DNA of 64,000 nt from Mesorhizobium_K sp040049215 (lineage in GTDB: Bacteria > Pseudomonadota > Alphaproteobacteria > Rhizobiales > Rhizobiaceae), in NCBI RefSeq assembly GCF_040049215.1, contig NZ_JBDZDN010000002.1:124001-188000 (forward strand), given 5' to 3'. The translations under genes were made by a program, and so were the position numbers. Shown here in pieces: positions 33,676 to 42,682 of this stretch. Numbering within the stretch: position 1 is the first letter of the stretch; each line of letters begins with the position of its first letter. The notes beneath the pieces are model-generated. The model was not told the origin of the DNA. It saw only the letters and a list, made by a program, of their open reading frames with translations, and ran no database searches.

Positions 33676-36300
33676 ATGGACGTTGTCGTCGTCGAATCGC
33701 CTGCGAAGGCGAAAACGATCAACAAATATCTCGGCCGGAACTACAAGGTCCTGGCCTCCTACGGCCATGTCCGCGACCTTCCGGCGAAAGACGGCTCGGT
33801 GCGTCCCGACGACGATTTTTCGATGTCGTGGGAGGTCGACGGCCCCTCTTCCAAGCGTCTCACCGAAATCGCGAACGCGGTCAAGGATGCGGACGGTCTG
33901 ATCCTCGCCACCGACCCCGACCGCGAGGGCGAAGCCATCTCCTGGCACGTGCTCGAAGTGCTGAAGAACAAGCGCGTGATGAAGGACAAGCCGGTCAGCC
34001 GCGTCGTCTTCAACGCGATTACAAAACAGTCAGTGCTCGACGCGATGGCCCATCCGCGCCAGATCGATGCACCGTTGGTCGACGCCTATCTGGCCCGCCG
34101 CGCGCTCGACTATCTTGTCGGCTTCACCCTGTCGCCGGTGCTGTGGCGCAAGCTGCCGGGCTCGCGCTCGGCCGGCCGCGTCCAGTCGGTGGCGCTTCGG
34201 CTTGTCTCCGACCGCGAGGTCGAGATCGAGAAATTCATCCGCGAGGACTACTGGCAGATCGCCGCCATCCTCGGCACGCCGCGCGCCGACAGCTTCGAGG
34301 CGCGGCTGACCGGCTTCGAAGGCAAGCGGCTGCAGAAGCTCGACGTGTCATCGCAGGCCCAGGCTGACGACATCCGCGCCATGCTCGAAGGCGCGTCGTT
34401 CAGCGCGCTGTCCGTCGAAGCCAAGCCGACCAGGCGCAACCCCGGTCCGCCCTTCACCACCTCGACGCTGCAGCAGGCGGCGTCGTCGCGGCTCGGCTTT
34501 TCGGCGACGCGCACCATGCAGATCGCGCAGCGCCTCTATGAGGGTCTCGACATCGGCGGCGAGACCGCCGGCCTCATCACTTACATGCGAACCGACGGCG
34601 TGCAGATGGCCCCGGAAGCGATCGACGCCGCGCGCGCCGCGATCACCAAGGAGTTCGGCGAAAAATACCTGCCGGAGAAGCCGCGATACTATTCGACCAA
34701 GGCCAAGAATGCGCAGGAAGCCCACGAGGCGATCCGCCCGACCGACTTCTTCCGCACGCCGGGTTCGGTGCGCCAATATCTCGATGCCGACCAGTTCCGC
34801 CTCTACGAGATGATCTGGAGGCGCGCCATCGCCAGCCAGATGCAGCCGGCGGAGATCGAGCGCACCACCGCCGAGATCGAGGCGGTGAACGGCAGCCGCG
34901 CCGCGACGCTGCGCGCAGTCGGCTCGGTCGTCCGCTTCGACGGCTTCATCGCCGCCTACACGGACCAGAAGGAAGACGACGCCGAGGACGAGGAGGACCG
35001 CCGCCTGCCCGAAATCCGCGCCGGCGAGACGCTAAAGCGCGAGAAGATCGACGTCTCGAAGCACACGACCGAGCCGCCGCCGCGCTACACCGAGGCGACG
35101 CTGATCAAGAAGATGGAAGAACTCGGCATCGGCCGTCCGTCGACCTACACGGCGATCCTGAAGACGCTCGAGGACCGCGAATACGTAGCCATCGACAAGC
35201 GCCGTCTGATCCCCCAGGCCAAGGGCCGGCTGCTGTCGGCATTCCTCGAAAGCTTCTTCGCGAAGTATGTCGAATACGACTTCACCGCCTCGCTGGAGGA
35301 GAAGCTCGACGAGATTTCCGACGGCAAGCTCGAATACAAGGTCGTGCTGCGCGATTTCTGGCGCGACTTCTCGGCGTCCGTCGACGACATCAAGGACCTG
35401 CGCATCTCCCAGGTGCTCGACGCGCTGAACGAGGACCTTGCGCCGCTGCTCTTCCCGGCGCGCGCCGACGGCAGCGACCCCCGCATCTGTCCGAAATGCG
35501 GCACCGGAAACCTGTCGCTCCGGCTCGGGAAAAGCGGCGGCTTCATCGGCTGCTCGAACTATCCGGAGTGCAGCTACACGCGCCAGTTCGGTGCCGAGAA
35601 CGCCGAAAACGGCGGCGAGTCCGAAGGGCCGAAGGTGCTCGGCAAGGACCCCTACACATCGGAGGAGATCACGCTGCGCTCCGGCCGCTTCGGACCCTAT
35701 GTCCAGCGCGGCGACGGCAAGGAAGCCAAGCGCTCCAGCCTGCCGAAGGGGTGGACGCCCGACAGCATCGATCACGAGAAGGCGCTGGCGCTGCTGGCGT
35801 TGCCGCGCGATGTCGGCCAGCATCCCGAAAGCGGCAAGATGATCTCCGCCGGCCTCGGCCGCTACGGGCCGTTCGTGCTGCATGACGGCACTTACGCCAA
35901 TCTCGAAAGCATCGAGGATGTGTTCTCGATCGGGCTCAACCGCGCCGTGTCGGTTATCGCCGAGAAGGTCTCCAAGGGGCGCGGCGGGCGCAACGGTGGA
36001 ACCCCGGCAGCGCTGAAGGAGTTGGGCGAGCATCCCGACGGCGGCAAGATCACCGTCCGCGACGGCAAGTACGGACCCTACGTGAACCACGAGAAGATCA
36101 ACGCCACGCTACCCAAGGGCAGAGACCCGATGTCGGTGACGCTCGAAGATGCGCTTGCGCTCATCGCCGAGAAAGCCGCCAAGGGCGGCGGCGGCAAGAA
36201 ATCGTTCCGCAGGGCTTCCTCGACCGCGAAGCCAGCAGCGAAGAAGACGGCGGCGAAAAAGCCGGCGGCGAAGAAGGTCGCCGCCAAGAAAAAGGCCTGA
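33676..36300 (+). CDS. topA: DNA topoisomerase I
   Basis: 874 residues. The Toprim domain has VVESPAKAKTINKYLG and ATDPDREGEAISWHV. The catalytic Tyr is in LITYMRTDGVQ near residue 300, and IGRPSTYTAILKTL follows. One CxxC zinc motif unit is visible (CPKCGTGNLSLRLGKSGGFIGCSNYPEC), then repeated Toprim-type C-terminal modules (SGRFGPYVQRG, LGRYGPFVLHD, DGKYGPYVNHE). A Lys/Ala-rich tail typical of alphaproteobacteria ends the protein. It relaxes negative supercoils. rnr follows 3 bp later. Confidence 0.97.
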   Translation: MDVVVVESPAKAKTINKYLGRNYKVLASYGHVRDLPAKDGSVRPDDDFSMSWEVDGPSSKRLTEIANAVKDADGLILATDPDREGEAISWHVLEVLKNKRVMKDKPVSRVVFNAITKQSVLDAMAHPRQIDAPLVDAYLARRALDYLVGFTLSPVLWRKLPGSRSAGRVQSVALRLVSDREVEIEKFIREDYWQIAAILGTPRADSFEARLTGFEGKRLQKLDVSSQAQADDIRAMLEGASFSALSVEAKPTRRNPGPPFTTSTLQQAASSRLGFSATRTMQIAQRLYEGLDIGGETAGLITYMRTDGVQMAPEAIDAARAAITKEFGEKYLPEKPRYYSTKAKNAQEAHEAIRPTDFFRTPGSVRQYLDADQFRLYEMIWRRAIASQMQPAEIERTTAEIEAVNGSRAATLRAVGSVVRFDGFIAAYTDQKEDDAEDEEDRRLPEIRAGETLKREKIDVSKHTTEPPPRYTEATLIKKMEELGIGRPSTYTAILKTLEDREYVAIDKRRLIPQAKGRLLSAFLESFFAKYVEYDFTASLEEKLDEISDGKLEYKVVLRDFWRDFSASVDDIKDLRISQVLDALNEDLAPLLFPARADGSDPRICPKCGTGNLSLRLGKSGGFIGCSNYPECSYTRQFGAENAENGGESEGPKVLGKDPYTSEEITLRSGRFGPYVQRGDGKEAKRSSLPKGWTPDSIDHEKALALLALPRDVGQHPESGKMISAGLGRYGPFVLHDGTYANLESIEDVFSIGLNRAVSVIAEKVSKGRGGRNGGTPAALKELGEHPDGGKITVRDGKYGPYVNHEKINATLPKGRDPMSVTLEDALALIAEKAAKGGGGKKSFRRASSTAKPAAKKTAAKKPAAKKVAAKKKA

Positions 36301-36303
36301 GGA

Positions 36304-38610
36304 TTGGCACGCAGGATTCCCGGCACAGGAAAACCAGCCGGCAAAGCCCCGGCGGCCCAGGGTAAAGTGCGCGGCGACTTCCGTCCGACCCGGGAAGACA
36401 TCCTCAAATACATCCACGAGAACCCCGACCGCTCGGGCAAGCGCGAGATCGCCAAGGCTTTTTCGCTGAAGGGCGAGGATCGCGTCTGGCTGAAGGACAT
36501 GCTGCGCGACCTGCAGGACGAGGGCCTGCTCAACCAGGAACGCAAGCGTCTTTCGCGTGCCGGCAGCCTGCCCCATGTCAGCGTGCTCGAAATCTATTCC
36601 CGCGACGCCGATGGCGGGCTGCTTGCCCGGCCGAGCGAATGGAACGACCGTTTCGGCGAGCCGCCGATCGTCTCGCTAAAACCGTCGCGCAGCGGCCCCG
36701 CGCCGGGCATAGGCGACCGCGTGCTGGCAAAGACCTTCCCGTCTGACGAGGGAGAAGGCCCGGCCTACACCGGCCGTGTCATGAAGCTGTTCGAGAAGCG
36801 CGCCGAGGCCGTGCTCGGCGTGCTCAGGCAGGCCGATGACGGCTCCTTCCGCATCGAGCCGGTTGAGCGCCGCCAGTCGGAGATGACGGTTTCGCGCGAC
36901 GATCTCAACGGAGCCGAGAAGGGCGATCTCGTCGAGGTCGAGCAGGTTTCGTCCGCCCGTTACGGCCTGCCGCGCGCACGTGTGATTCAGGTGCTCGGCT
37001 CGCTGACCTCGGAGAAGGCGGTCTCGATGATCGCCATTCACGCGCACGAGATTCCGCACATCTTCCCCGCCGACGTGCTGGCCGAAGCCGAGGCGGCGAA
37101 ACACGCGGACATGGCCGGCCGCGAAGACTTCCGCGCCCTCCCCCTCATCACCATCGATCCGGCCGACGCCAAGGACCACGACGATGCGGTGTTCGCCGAA
37201 CCAGACACGGATGAGAAGAATGTTGGCGGCGTCATCGTCACCGTCGCCATCGCCGACGTCGCCGCCTATGTGCGTTCCGGCTCAGCCCTCGACCGCGAGG
37301 CGCTGAAGCGCGGCAATTCGGTCTATTTCCCCGACCGCGTCGTACCGATGCTGCCCGAGCGCATCTCCAACGATCTCTGCTCGCTGAAAGAGGGCGTCGA
37401 CCGTCCCGCGCTCGCGGTGAGGATGACTTTCTCGTCCGAAGGGCGGAAAATCCGCCACTCGTTCCACCGCGTCATGATGAAGTCGGCGGCGAAGCTCGCG
37501 TACCACCAGGCGCAGGCGGCGATGTCAGGCGCGCCTGATGATGTCACCCGTCCGATCCTCGACACGGCGCTGAAGCCGCTCTGGGCGGCTTATGCTGTCC
37601 TGAAGCGCGGCCGCGTCTCGCGCCAGCCGCTGGAACTCGACCTGCCCGAGCGCAAGATCCTGCTCAAGCCGGACGGCACTGTCGACAAGGTGATCGTTCC
37701 CGACCGTCTCGATGCGCACAAACTCATCGAGGAGTTCATGATCCAGGCGAATGTCGCCGCGGCCGAGACGCTGGAGGCAAAGCTCCAGGCTCTGGTCTAC
37801 CGGGTCCACGACGCGCCCTCGCTCGCCAAGCAGGAATCGCTGCGCGAATTCCTGGCGACGCTGGGCATGTCGCTGGCGCGCGGCGCCCAACTCACCCCGC
37901 GCGCCTTCAACGGAATCCTGGCGCAGGTACAGGGCGCCGACAACGAGGCGCTGGTCAACGAAGTGGTGCTGCGTACGCAGAGCCAGGCCGTCTATTCGCC
38001 GGAGAATCTCGGCCATTTCGGGCTGAACCTGCGGCGCTACGCGCATTTCACCTCGCCGATCCGGCGCTATTCGGACCTCATCGTCCATCGCGCGCTGATC
38101 GCGTCGCTGAAGCTCGGCGCGGACGGGATCACGCCGGCCGAGGAGGCGCGGCTGGAGGAGATATCAGGGCTGATATCAGCGTCGGAACGGCGCGCCATGG
38201 CGGCCGAGCGCGAGACGGTCGACCGGCTGATCGCGGCCTATCTCGCCGAGCAGGTCGACCAGACCTTCGAGGCGCGCATCTCGGGCGTCACCAAATCGGG
38301 ACTATTTGTCCAATTGCCGCAGTACGGTGCGGATGGTTTCATACCTATATCTTCTCTTGGAGATGACTATTACCACTTCGACGAAGCCGCGCGGGCCCTG
38401 TTCGGCAGCCAGTCGGGCAAGGGTTTTCAGCTCGCCGACCGTGTCGAGGTCCGCCTTGTGGAAGTCGCGCCGCTCGCCGGCGCGATGCGGTTCGAGATGC
38501 TGAGCGAGCCGAAACCCCTGCCGGGATCGAAGCGTTCGTTCCACAAGTCCAAGGGCGGCAGGAAGATGCGGGAGCGTGCCTCACAGCCGCGCGGCCGCGC
38601 AAGGAGATGA
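36304..38610 (+). CDS. rnr: Ribonuclease R
   Basis: 768 residues from a TTG 3 bp after topA. An N-terminal winged helix (TREDILKYIHENPDRSGKREIAKAF) is followed by cold-shock domains. The RNB catalytic core has TIDPADAKDHDDAVFAE (the Asp cluster that binds Mg). Later come LDLPERKILLKPDG and the RYAHFTSPIRRYSDLIVHR signature near residue 580. An S1 domain (ARISGVTKSGLFVQLPQYGADGFIPIS) and a basic tail end the protein. It is a processive 3'-5' exonuclease acting on structured RNA and on rRNA and tmRNA maturation. Confidence 0.97.
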   Translation: MARRIPGTGKPAGKAPAAQGKVRGDFRPTREDILKYIHENPDRSGKREIAKAFSLKGEDRVWLKDMLRDLQDEGLLNQERKRLSRAGSLPHVSVLEIYSRDADGGLLARPSEWNDRFGEPPIVSLKPSRSGPAPGIGDRVLAKTFPSDEGEGPAYTGRVMKLFEKRAEAVLGVLRQADDGSFRIEPVERRQSEMTVSRDDLNGAEKGDLVEVEQVSSARYGLPRARVIQVLGSLTSEKAVSMIAIHAHEIPHIFPADVLAEAEAAKHADMAGREDFRALPLITIDPADAKDHDDAVFAEPDTDEKNVGGVIVTVAIADVAAYVRSGSALDREALKRGNSVYFPDRVVPMLPERISNDLCSLKEGVDRPALAVRMTFSSEGRKIRHSFHRVMMKSAAKLAYHQAQAAMSGAPDDVTRPILDTALKPLWAAYAVLKRGRVSRQPLELDLPERKILLKPDGTVDKVIVPDRLDAHKLIEEFMIQANVAAAETLEAKLQALVYRVHDAPSLAKQESLREFLATLGMSLARGAQLTPRAFNGILAQVQGADNEALVNEVVLRTQSQAVYSPENLGHFGLNLRRYAHFTSPIRRYSDLIVHRALIASLKLGADGITPAEEARLEEISGLISASERRAMAAERETVDRLIAAYLAEQVDQTFEARISGVTKSGLFVQLPQYGADGFIPISSLGDDYYHFDEAARALFGSQSGKGFQLADRVEVRLVEVAPLAGAMRFEMLSEPKPLPGSKRSFHKSKGGRKMRERASQPRGRARR

Positions 38611-38612
38611 GA

Positions 38613-39047
38613 ATGGAAAGCCAGGTTTTCGGCGGCGAGCACCACACGGGGCGCCCAGCCCGGCCGCTCTGGAACGCCATGTGGAACGGCTTTCGCGGCA
38701 AATGCCCGAAATGCGGCGAAGGCAAGCTGTTCTCGTCCTTCCTGGGAGTCGTGCCGGCCTGCGGGCATTGCGGCGAGGATATGCACCACCATCGCGCCGA
38801 CGACCTGCCTGCCTATCTGGTCGTGGTGATCGTCGGCCATGTCATCGTCGGCGCCTTCATGGGTTTCGAGGCGACGAGCACTCTGTCGACATGGCAGCAC
38901 CTGGCGATCTGGGCACCGCTCACAATCGTCATGGCGGTCGGCCTGCTGCGCCCGGTCAAGGGCGCCATCGTCGGCCTGCAATGGGCGCTCTACATGCACG
39001 GCTTCGGCGACGAGGACGATGCGCTGGAAACGCATCCCGAGATGTGA
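38613..39047 (+). CDS. DUF983 family membrane protein
   Basis: 144 residues from the ATG at 38613, which has AAGGAG six bases upstream. An ATG at 38607 overlaps that site and is less likely. The N-terminal half carries two CxxC pairs (KCPKCGEGKLF and ACGHCGEDMHHHRADDLPAYLVV), the DUF983 signature, followed by two membrane helices. The function is unknown; the cysteines and His cluster suggest metal binding. It is translationally close to rnr. Confidence 0.88.
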   Translation: MESQVFGGEHHTGRPARPLWNAMWNGFRGKCPKCGEGKLFSSFLGVVPACGHCGEDMHHHRADDLPAYLVVVIVGHVIVGAFMGFEATSTLSTWQHLAIWAPLTIVMAVGLLRPVKGAIVGLQWALYMHGFGDEDDALETHPEM

Positions 39048-39088
39048 ACCGAGAGTGGCGGCGCACCCTCCGGGGCGTGATCGCTGGC

Positions 39089-39499
39089 TCAGGTCGAGAC
39101 GGCATCGGCGAACGGCGCGCCAGGTTCGCACACGTAGAACAGCGCCATCCGTGCCGGCACGTCCCCCCTGTTATAGCCCCTCATCTTGACGTGGGCCGGC
39201 TCCACAAGAACCTGTCCCGCGGCAATCGCTATCGGCTCGCGCCCCTCCAGCGCCAGCGTGAACGTACCTTCGACTACGAACACCGTCACCGGGAAGCGGT
39301 GCCAGTGATATGGAGTGACGTCGCCGGGCAGGAGTGTGGCAAACAGAACCCGAATCTCCTGCTCCGACGCTCGCGGCATGCTCGCGACGACCTCGCGGTG
39401 CAGCGGGGTCAACTTGGCGATCCCGGTCTCCTCGGCGCTGCGCGTGACCCCGACGGTCAGGCCCGCGATCATGGTGTCGACGCTGGTCTTCTCGTGCAT
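39089..39499 (-). CDS. Cupin domain-containing protein
   Basis: 136 residues from the ATG at 39499 with AAGGAGGAAG upstream. The cupin barrel has LLPGDVTPYHWHRFPVTVFVVEGTFTLAL (metal-type His-x-His and Glu), then IAAGQVLVEPAHVKMRGYNRGD. Function unknown. It is divergent from a LysR-type regulator and is probably its target. In-frame ATG and extension upstream would run into the intergenic operator, so they were rejected. Confidence 0.82.
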   Translation of the reverse strand: MHEKTSVDTMIAGLTVGVTRSAEETGIAKLTPLHREVVASMPRASEQEIRVLFATLLPGDVTPYHWHRFPVTVFVVEGTFTLALEGREPIAIAAGQVLVEPAHVKMRGYNRGDVPARMALFYVCEPGAPFADAVST

Positions 39500-39558
39500 G
39501 TCTTCCTCCAAGGCATTGAAGGAGAAAGGTAGCCACCGGGCGGCATCGCCGGGAGCAG

Positions 39559-39575
39559 CTTGTTTGCAAGACAAG
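39559..39575. promoter_or_regulatory. Candidate LysR-type operator (T-N11-A)
   Basis: CTTGT-N7-ACAAG is a perfect 5-bp inverted repeat containing the T-N11-A signature of LysR-type sites. It lies in the 100-bp space between the divergent cupin and LysR genes. The target is probably both promoters. Confidence 0.5.
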
Positions 39576-39599
39576 CGCGCAAAAGTGCATAGTCCAACG

Positions 39600-40493
39600 A
39601 TGTTCGATTGGAGCGACCTGCGCCATCTGATCGCCGTGTCCCGACACGGCAGCACCTTGGCCGCGGCCAGGGCGCTCGGCTGCAACCAGTCGACCGTTCA
39701 CCGCCGGCTGACGGAGCTTGAGCGCAACCTCGGCCTCACACTGGTGCAACGGCGCTCCACGGGCTACCGGCTTACGGAGATCGGAGAGGCGCTCATCGAC
39801 AAGGTGTTGGCCGTCGAGGCGACCATCGCCGCGCTTGACCACCAGGTCGAGGCGCTAAAGAACGATCTCACGGGGGTGATCCGCCTTACGTGTCCGGAGC
39901 CGACCGTTTCGCGTATCGTCGCGACAGGCCTGCTGGACCGCTTCTATGAGCGCTATCCCGGCCTCAAGGTACAGTTCGTGACAAGTGATCGCTACCTCGA
40001 CATCGCCAAGGGCGAGGCCGACGTCGCATTCCGCTCGGGCGAGCCCGCCGACGACACGCTGGTCGGGCGCAAGATCTGCGACTCGGTGTGGGCCATCTAC
40101 GCCAGCAAGAGCTATATCCAGCAGCATGGGCGGCCGGCCAGCGTCGCACAGCTCGCCGGCTATGCAATGATCGGCTTTGATGGGATCATGGCCAACCACC
40201 GCGTAGCGAAATGGCTGCCGGCGGCGGTGCCGAACGCGCGCGTGGTCAACCGAAACAACAGCATGCTGGGCACTTTGTCGGCGGTGAAGGCCGGCATTGG
40301 CGTCGCGCCACTGCCCACGACCCTGGGTGACGCCGAGGAGACGCTGGTCCAGGTGCTCCCGCCGGTCGAAGAACTGACCCGCGCCTGGTACCTGCTCGCG
40401 CACCCCGAGTTGCGCAAGACACCGCGTATCGCGGCCTTCGTCGACCATGTGCTCGACGACATTCCGGCGTTGAGAGCGGCTCTGATTGGGTGA
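39600..40493 (+). CDS. LysR family transcriptional regulator
   Basis: 297 residues. The HTH reads LRHLIAVSRHGSTLAAARALGCNQSTVHRRLTELERNLGLTL, typical of LysR except that His-Arg replaces the common Ser-Arg. A periplasmic-binding-like effector domain follows (residues 90-295). The ATG at 39600 starts right before the HTH, and longer in-frame starts would overlap the divergent cupin. It probably controls the cupin gene through the CTTGT-N7-ACAAG site. Confidence 0.9.
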   Translation: MFDWSDLRHLIAVSRHGSTLAAARALGCNQSTVHRRLTELERNLGLTLVQRRSTGYRLTEIGEALIDKVLAVEATIAALDHQVEALKNDLTGVIRLTCPEPTVSRIVATGLLDRFYERYPGLKVQFVTSDRYLDIAKGEADVAFRSGEPADDTLVGRKICDSVWAIYASKSYIQQHGRPASVAQLAGYAMIGFDGIMANHRVAKWLPAAVPNARVVNRNNSMLGTLSAVKAGIGVAPLPTTLGDAEETLVQVLPPVEELTRAWYLLAHPELRKTPRIAAFVDHVLDDIPALRAALIG

Positions 40494-40641
40494 GCATGGC
40501 GCAACGCGCTATATCGAGCTTTCTAACGCCGCTTTCTTCAATCGGCGAAGGCCTGTATGGCGGGTCGTCGGCATGGCGGTGTCGTCGGGGACCCGGTCCA
40601 GGCACCGCCAAGCCCACCAGATATTTGGCCGAGGACATGAC

Positions 40642-42639
40642 GTGCAACGATTCTTCCCGCTAGACACCTCGGTGGTCCTGACGGTCCTGACCGTGCTCGG
40701 CATGCTGCTTGCCTCGGCCGCCATCTGGCCTCTGGAGGGCGAAGCCGCCGCGCTGTTCTCCCTGACAGGCCTGTCGCTTGTCTATCTGGCGGGCGGCCTG
40801 CCGGCGGCCTGGCGGGCGCTCGGAACGTTGTGGCAGGAAGGCATCCTCGACATCGACCTGCTGATGGTCGTCGCGGCCATCGCTGCGGCGGCAGTCGGCG
40901 CGCCGTTCGAAGGCGCGGTCCTGCTCACCCTTTTCAGCATCTCGACCACCCTGGAGGAGCGGGCCTTGGGACGCGCGCGCCGCGCCATCGAAGCCTTGAT
41001 GGCGCTGCGTCCGGAAACGGCCCTGCGCAGGAAGCCCGACGGCACGGTCAAGGAAATTCCCGCCGCCGGCCTTGTGGTGGACGATGTCTTCGTGCTGCGG
41101 CCCGGCGCGCGCGTGCCGGCCGACGGTGTGATCGTCGCCGGGCGCGGCTCCGTGGACGAGGCAAACATCACCGGCGAATCGATGCCCGTCGCCAAGGAGC
41201 CAGGCGCTCAGGTCTTCGAGGCGACGGTCAACCTCGACGGCGTGATCGAAGTCGCCGTGAGCAGGACCGTCGCGGAAAGCACGGTCGCCCGCATGATCGC
41301 GCTGGTGACCGAGGCCCAGGCGGCCAAGGCGCCGTCCGAGCGTTTCAGCGCATGGTTCGGTCAGCGCTACACGGTAGCGGTCATGGCCGGCGCCGTGCTT
41401 GCCTTCGCGGCCTTCTATTGGCTGGGGCGCGACTGGGAGGAAGCGCTCTACCGGGCCGCGACCCTGCTGGTGGCGGCCAGCCCGTGCGCCATCGTCATCT
41501 CGGTTCCCGCCGCGATCCTCTCGGCGCTGTCGGCCGCCGCGCGCGGGGGCGTTCTGTTCAAGGGTGGGGCCGCGCTTGAAACGCTGGCGGCGGTCAACGC
41601 TTTCGCATTCGACAAGACCGGAACCCTGACGACGGGCAAGGCGGCGGTGACCAGCGTCGTCGCGATCGACGGAGACGTGCCGGGCTTCCTGTCGCTGCTG
41701 GCCGGCCTCGAGGCGCAGTCTGAGCACCCAAGCGCCGCCGCCATCCGCCGGGAGGCCGCCGGCCGCGGCATCGACCCCGCCCCGGTCAGGAACGCCACCA
41801 CGCGGCCCAGCGCCGGGATCGTCGGCGAGGACGGCAAGGGTCTGCTCTGGGCCGGCAATCCGCGCCTTGCGGCAGAAATGGGCGCATCGATCGATCACCC
41901 GGCGCTGCAACCGCTGACGCAAGACAGCCAGAGCATCGTCTATCTCGGCCGGGACACTGAGGTGCTGGGAGCCGTCGCCATTGCCGACCAATCGCGCGCG
42001 ACATCCGCGCCGGCGCTTTCCGCGCTGCGGGATGCCGGGGTCGGCACGATCGTCATGATGACGGGCGATCGCCGTCCCGTCGCGCTGCGCATCGGCGCGG
42101 AACTGGGGCTGCGGGACGACGAGATTCATTCCGACATGCTGCCGCGGGACAAGGTCGAACTGGTCGCGGCGCTCGCTGCCAAAGGCAAGGTCGCCTTCGT
42201 CGGAGACGGCGTCAACGACGCCGCCGCTCTCGCGCGCGCCGACGTCGGCATCGCCATGGGCGCGGCGGGCTCGGACGTGGCCCTCCAGGCCGCCGACGTC
42301 GCCCTGCTGTCGGAGGACATGGGGCGCCTGGCGGAAGCGCATCGGCTGGCGCGCCGGACGGCGACGATCATCCGGCAGAACCTTATATTCGCGATCGGCG
42401 CGATGGCCGTGCTCGTCACTGGCGGGCTGTTCTTCGACCTGCCGCTCCCGCTTGCGGTGATCGGACATGAGGGCGGTACGGTTCTGGTCGTGCTCAACGG
42501 CCTGCGCTTGCTCGGCGCGCCCATCGGCCGCCGCCGGGCCGAGGCCCCCTCGCGGATACCCTCGCCCGCGCTGCCACAATCGAGCCCGCCGGTTCGGCAG
42601 CAGGCCTATCGCCGAAAGGTGCCGCGCAGCGCCGCCTGA
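40642..42639 (+). CDS. Heavy-metal translocating P-type ATPase (P1B-4-like)
   Basis: 665 residues from a GTG with GAGGA six bases upstream. P-type hallmarks are present: the TGES loop (ANITGESMPV), AFDKTGTLTTGK with the phosphorylated Asp, MMTGDRRPVA and FVGDGVNDAAALARADVGIAMG. The membrane metal site reads ASPCAIVIS (SPC), and the last helices carry IGHEGGTVLVVLNGLRLL, the SPC/HEGGT pair of the P1B-4 group (Co/Fe/Ni/Zn exporters). There is no N-terminal CxxC metal domain. Metal identity is inferred only. Neighbours give no further clue. Confidence 0.9.
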   Translation: MQRFFPLDTSVVLTVLTVLGMLLASAAIWPLEGEAAALFSLTGLSLVYLAGGLPAAWRALGTLWQEGILDIDLLMVVAAIAAAAVGAPFEGAVLLTLFSISTTLEERALGRARRAIEALMALRPETALRRKPDGTVKEIPAAGLVVDDVFVLRPGARVPADGVIVAGRGSVDEANITGESMPVAKEPGAQVFEATVNLDGVIEVAVSRTVAESTVARMIALVTEAQAAKAPSERFSAWFGQRYTVAVMAGAVLAFAAFYWLGRDWEEALYRAATLLVAASPCAIVISVPAAILSALSAAARGGVLFKGGAALETLAAVNAFAFDKTGTLTTGKAAVTSVVAIDGDVPGFLSLLAGLEAQSEHPSAAAIRREAAGRGIDPAPVRNATTRPSAGIVGEDGKGLLWAGNPRLAAEMGASIDHPALQPLTQDSQSIVYLGRDTEVLGAVAIADQSRATSAPALSALRDAGVGTIVMMTGDRRPVALRIGAELGLRDDEIHSDMLPRDKVELVAALAAKGKVAFVGDGVNDAAALARADVGIAMGAAGSDVALQAADVALLSEDMGRLAEAHRLARRTATIIRQNLIFAIGAMAVLVTGGLFFDLPLPLAVIGHEGGTVLVVLNGLRLLGAPIGRRRAEAPSRIPSPALPQSSPPVRQQAYRRKVPRSAA

Positions 42640-42682
42640 GACCGGTTGGCGTTCGTCGCGATCCTGATGTAGCTTCCGCGCC

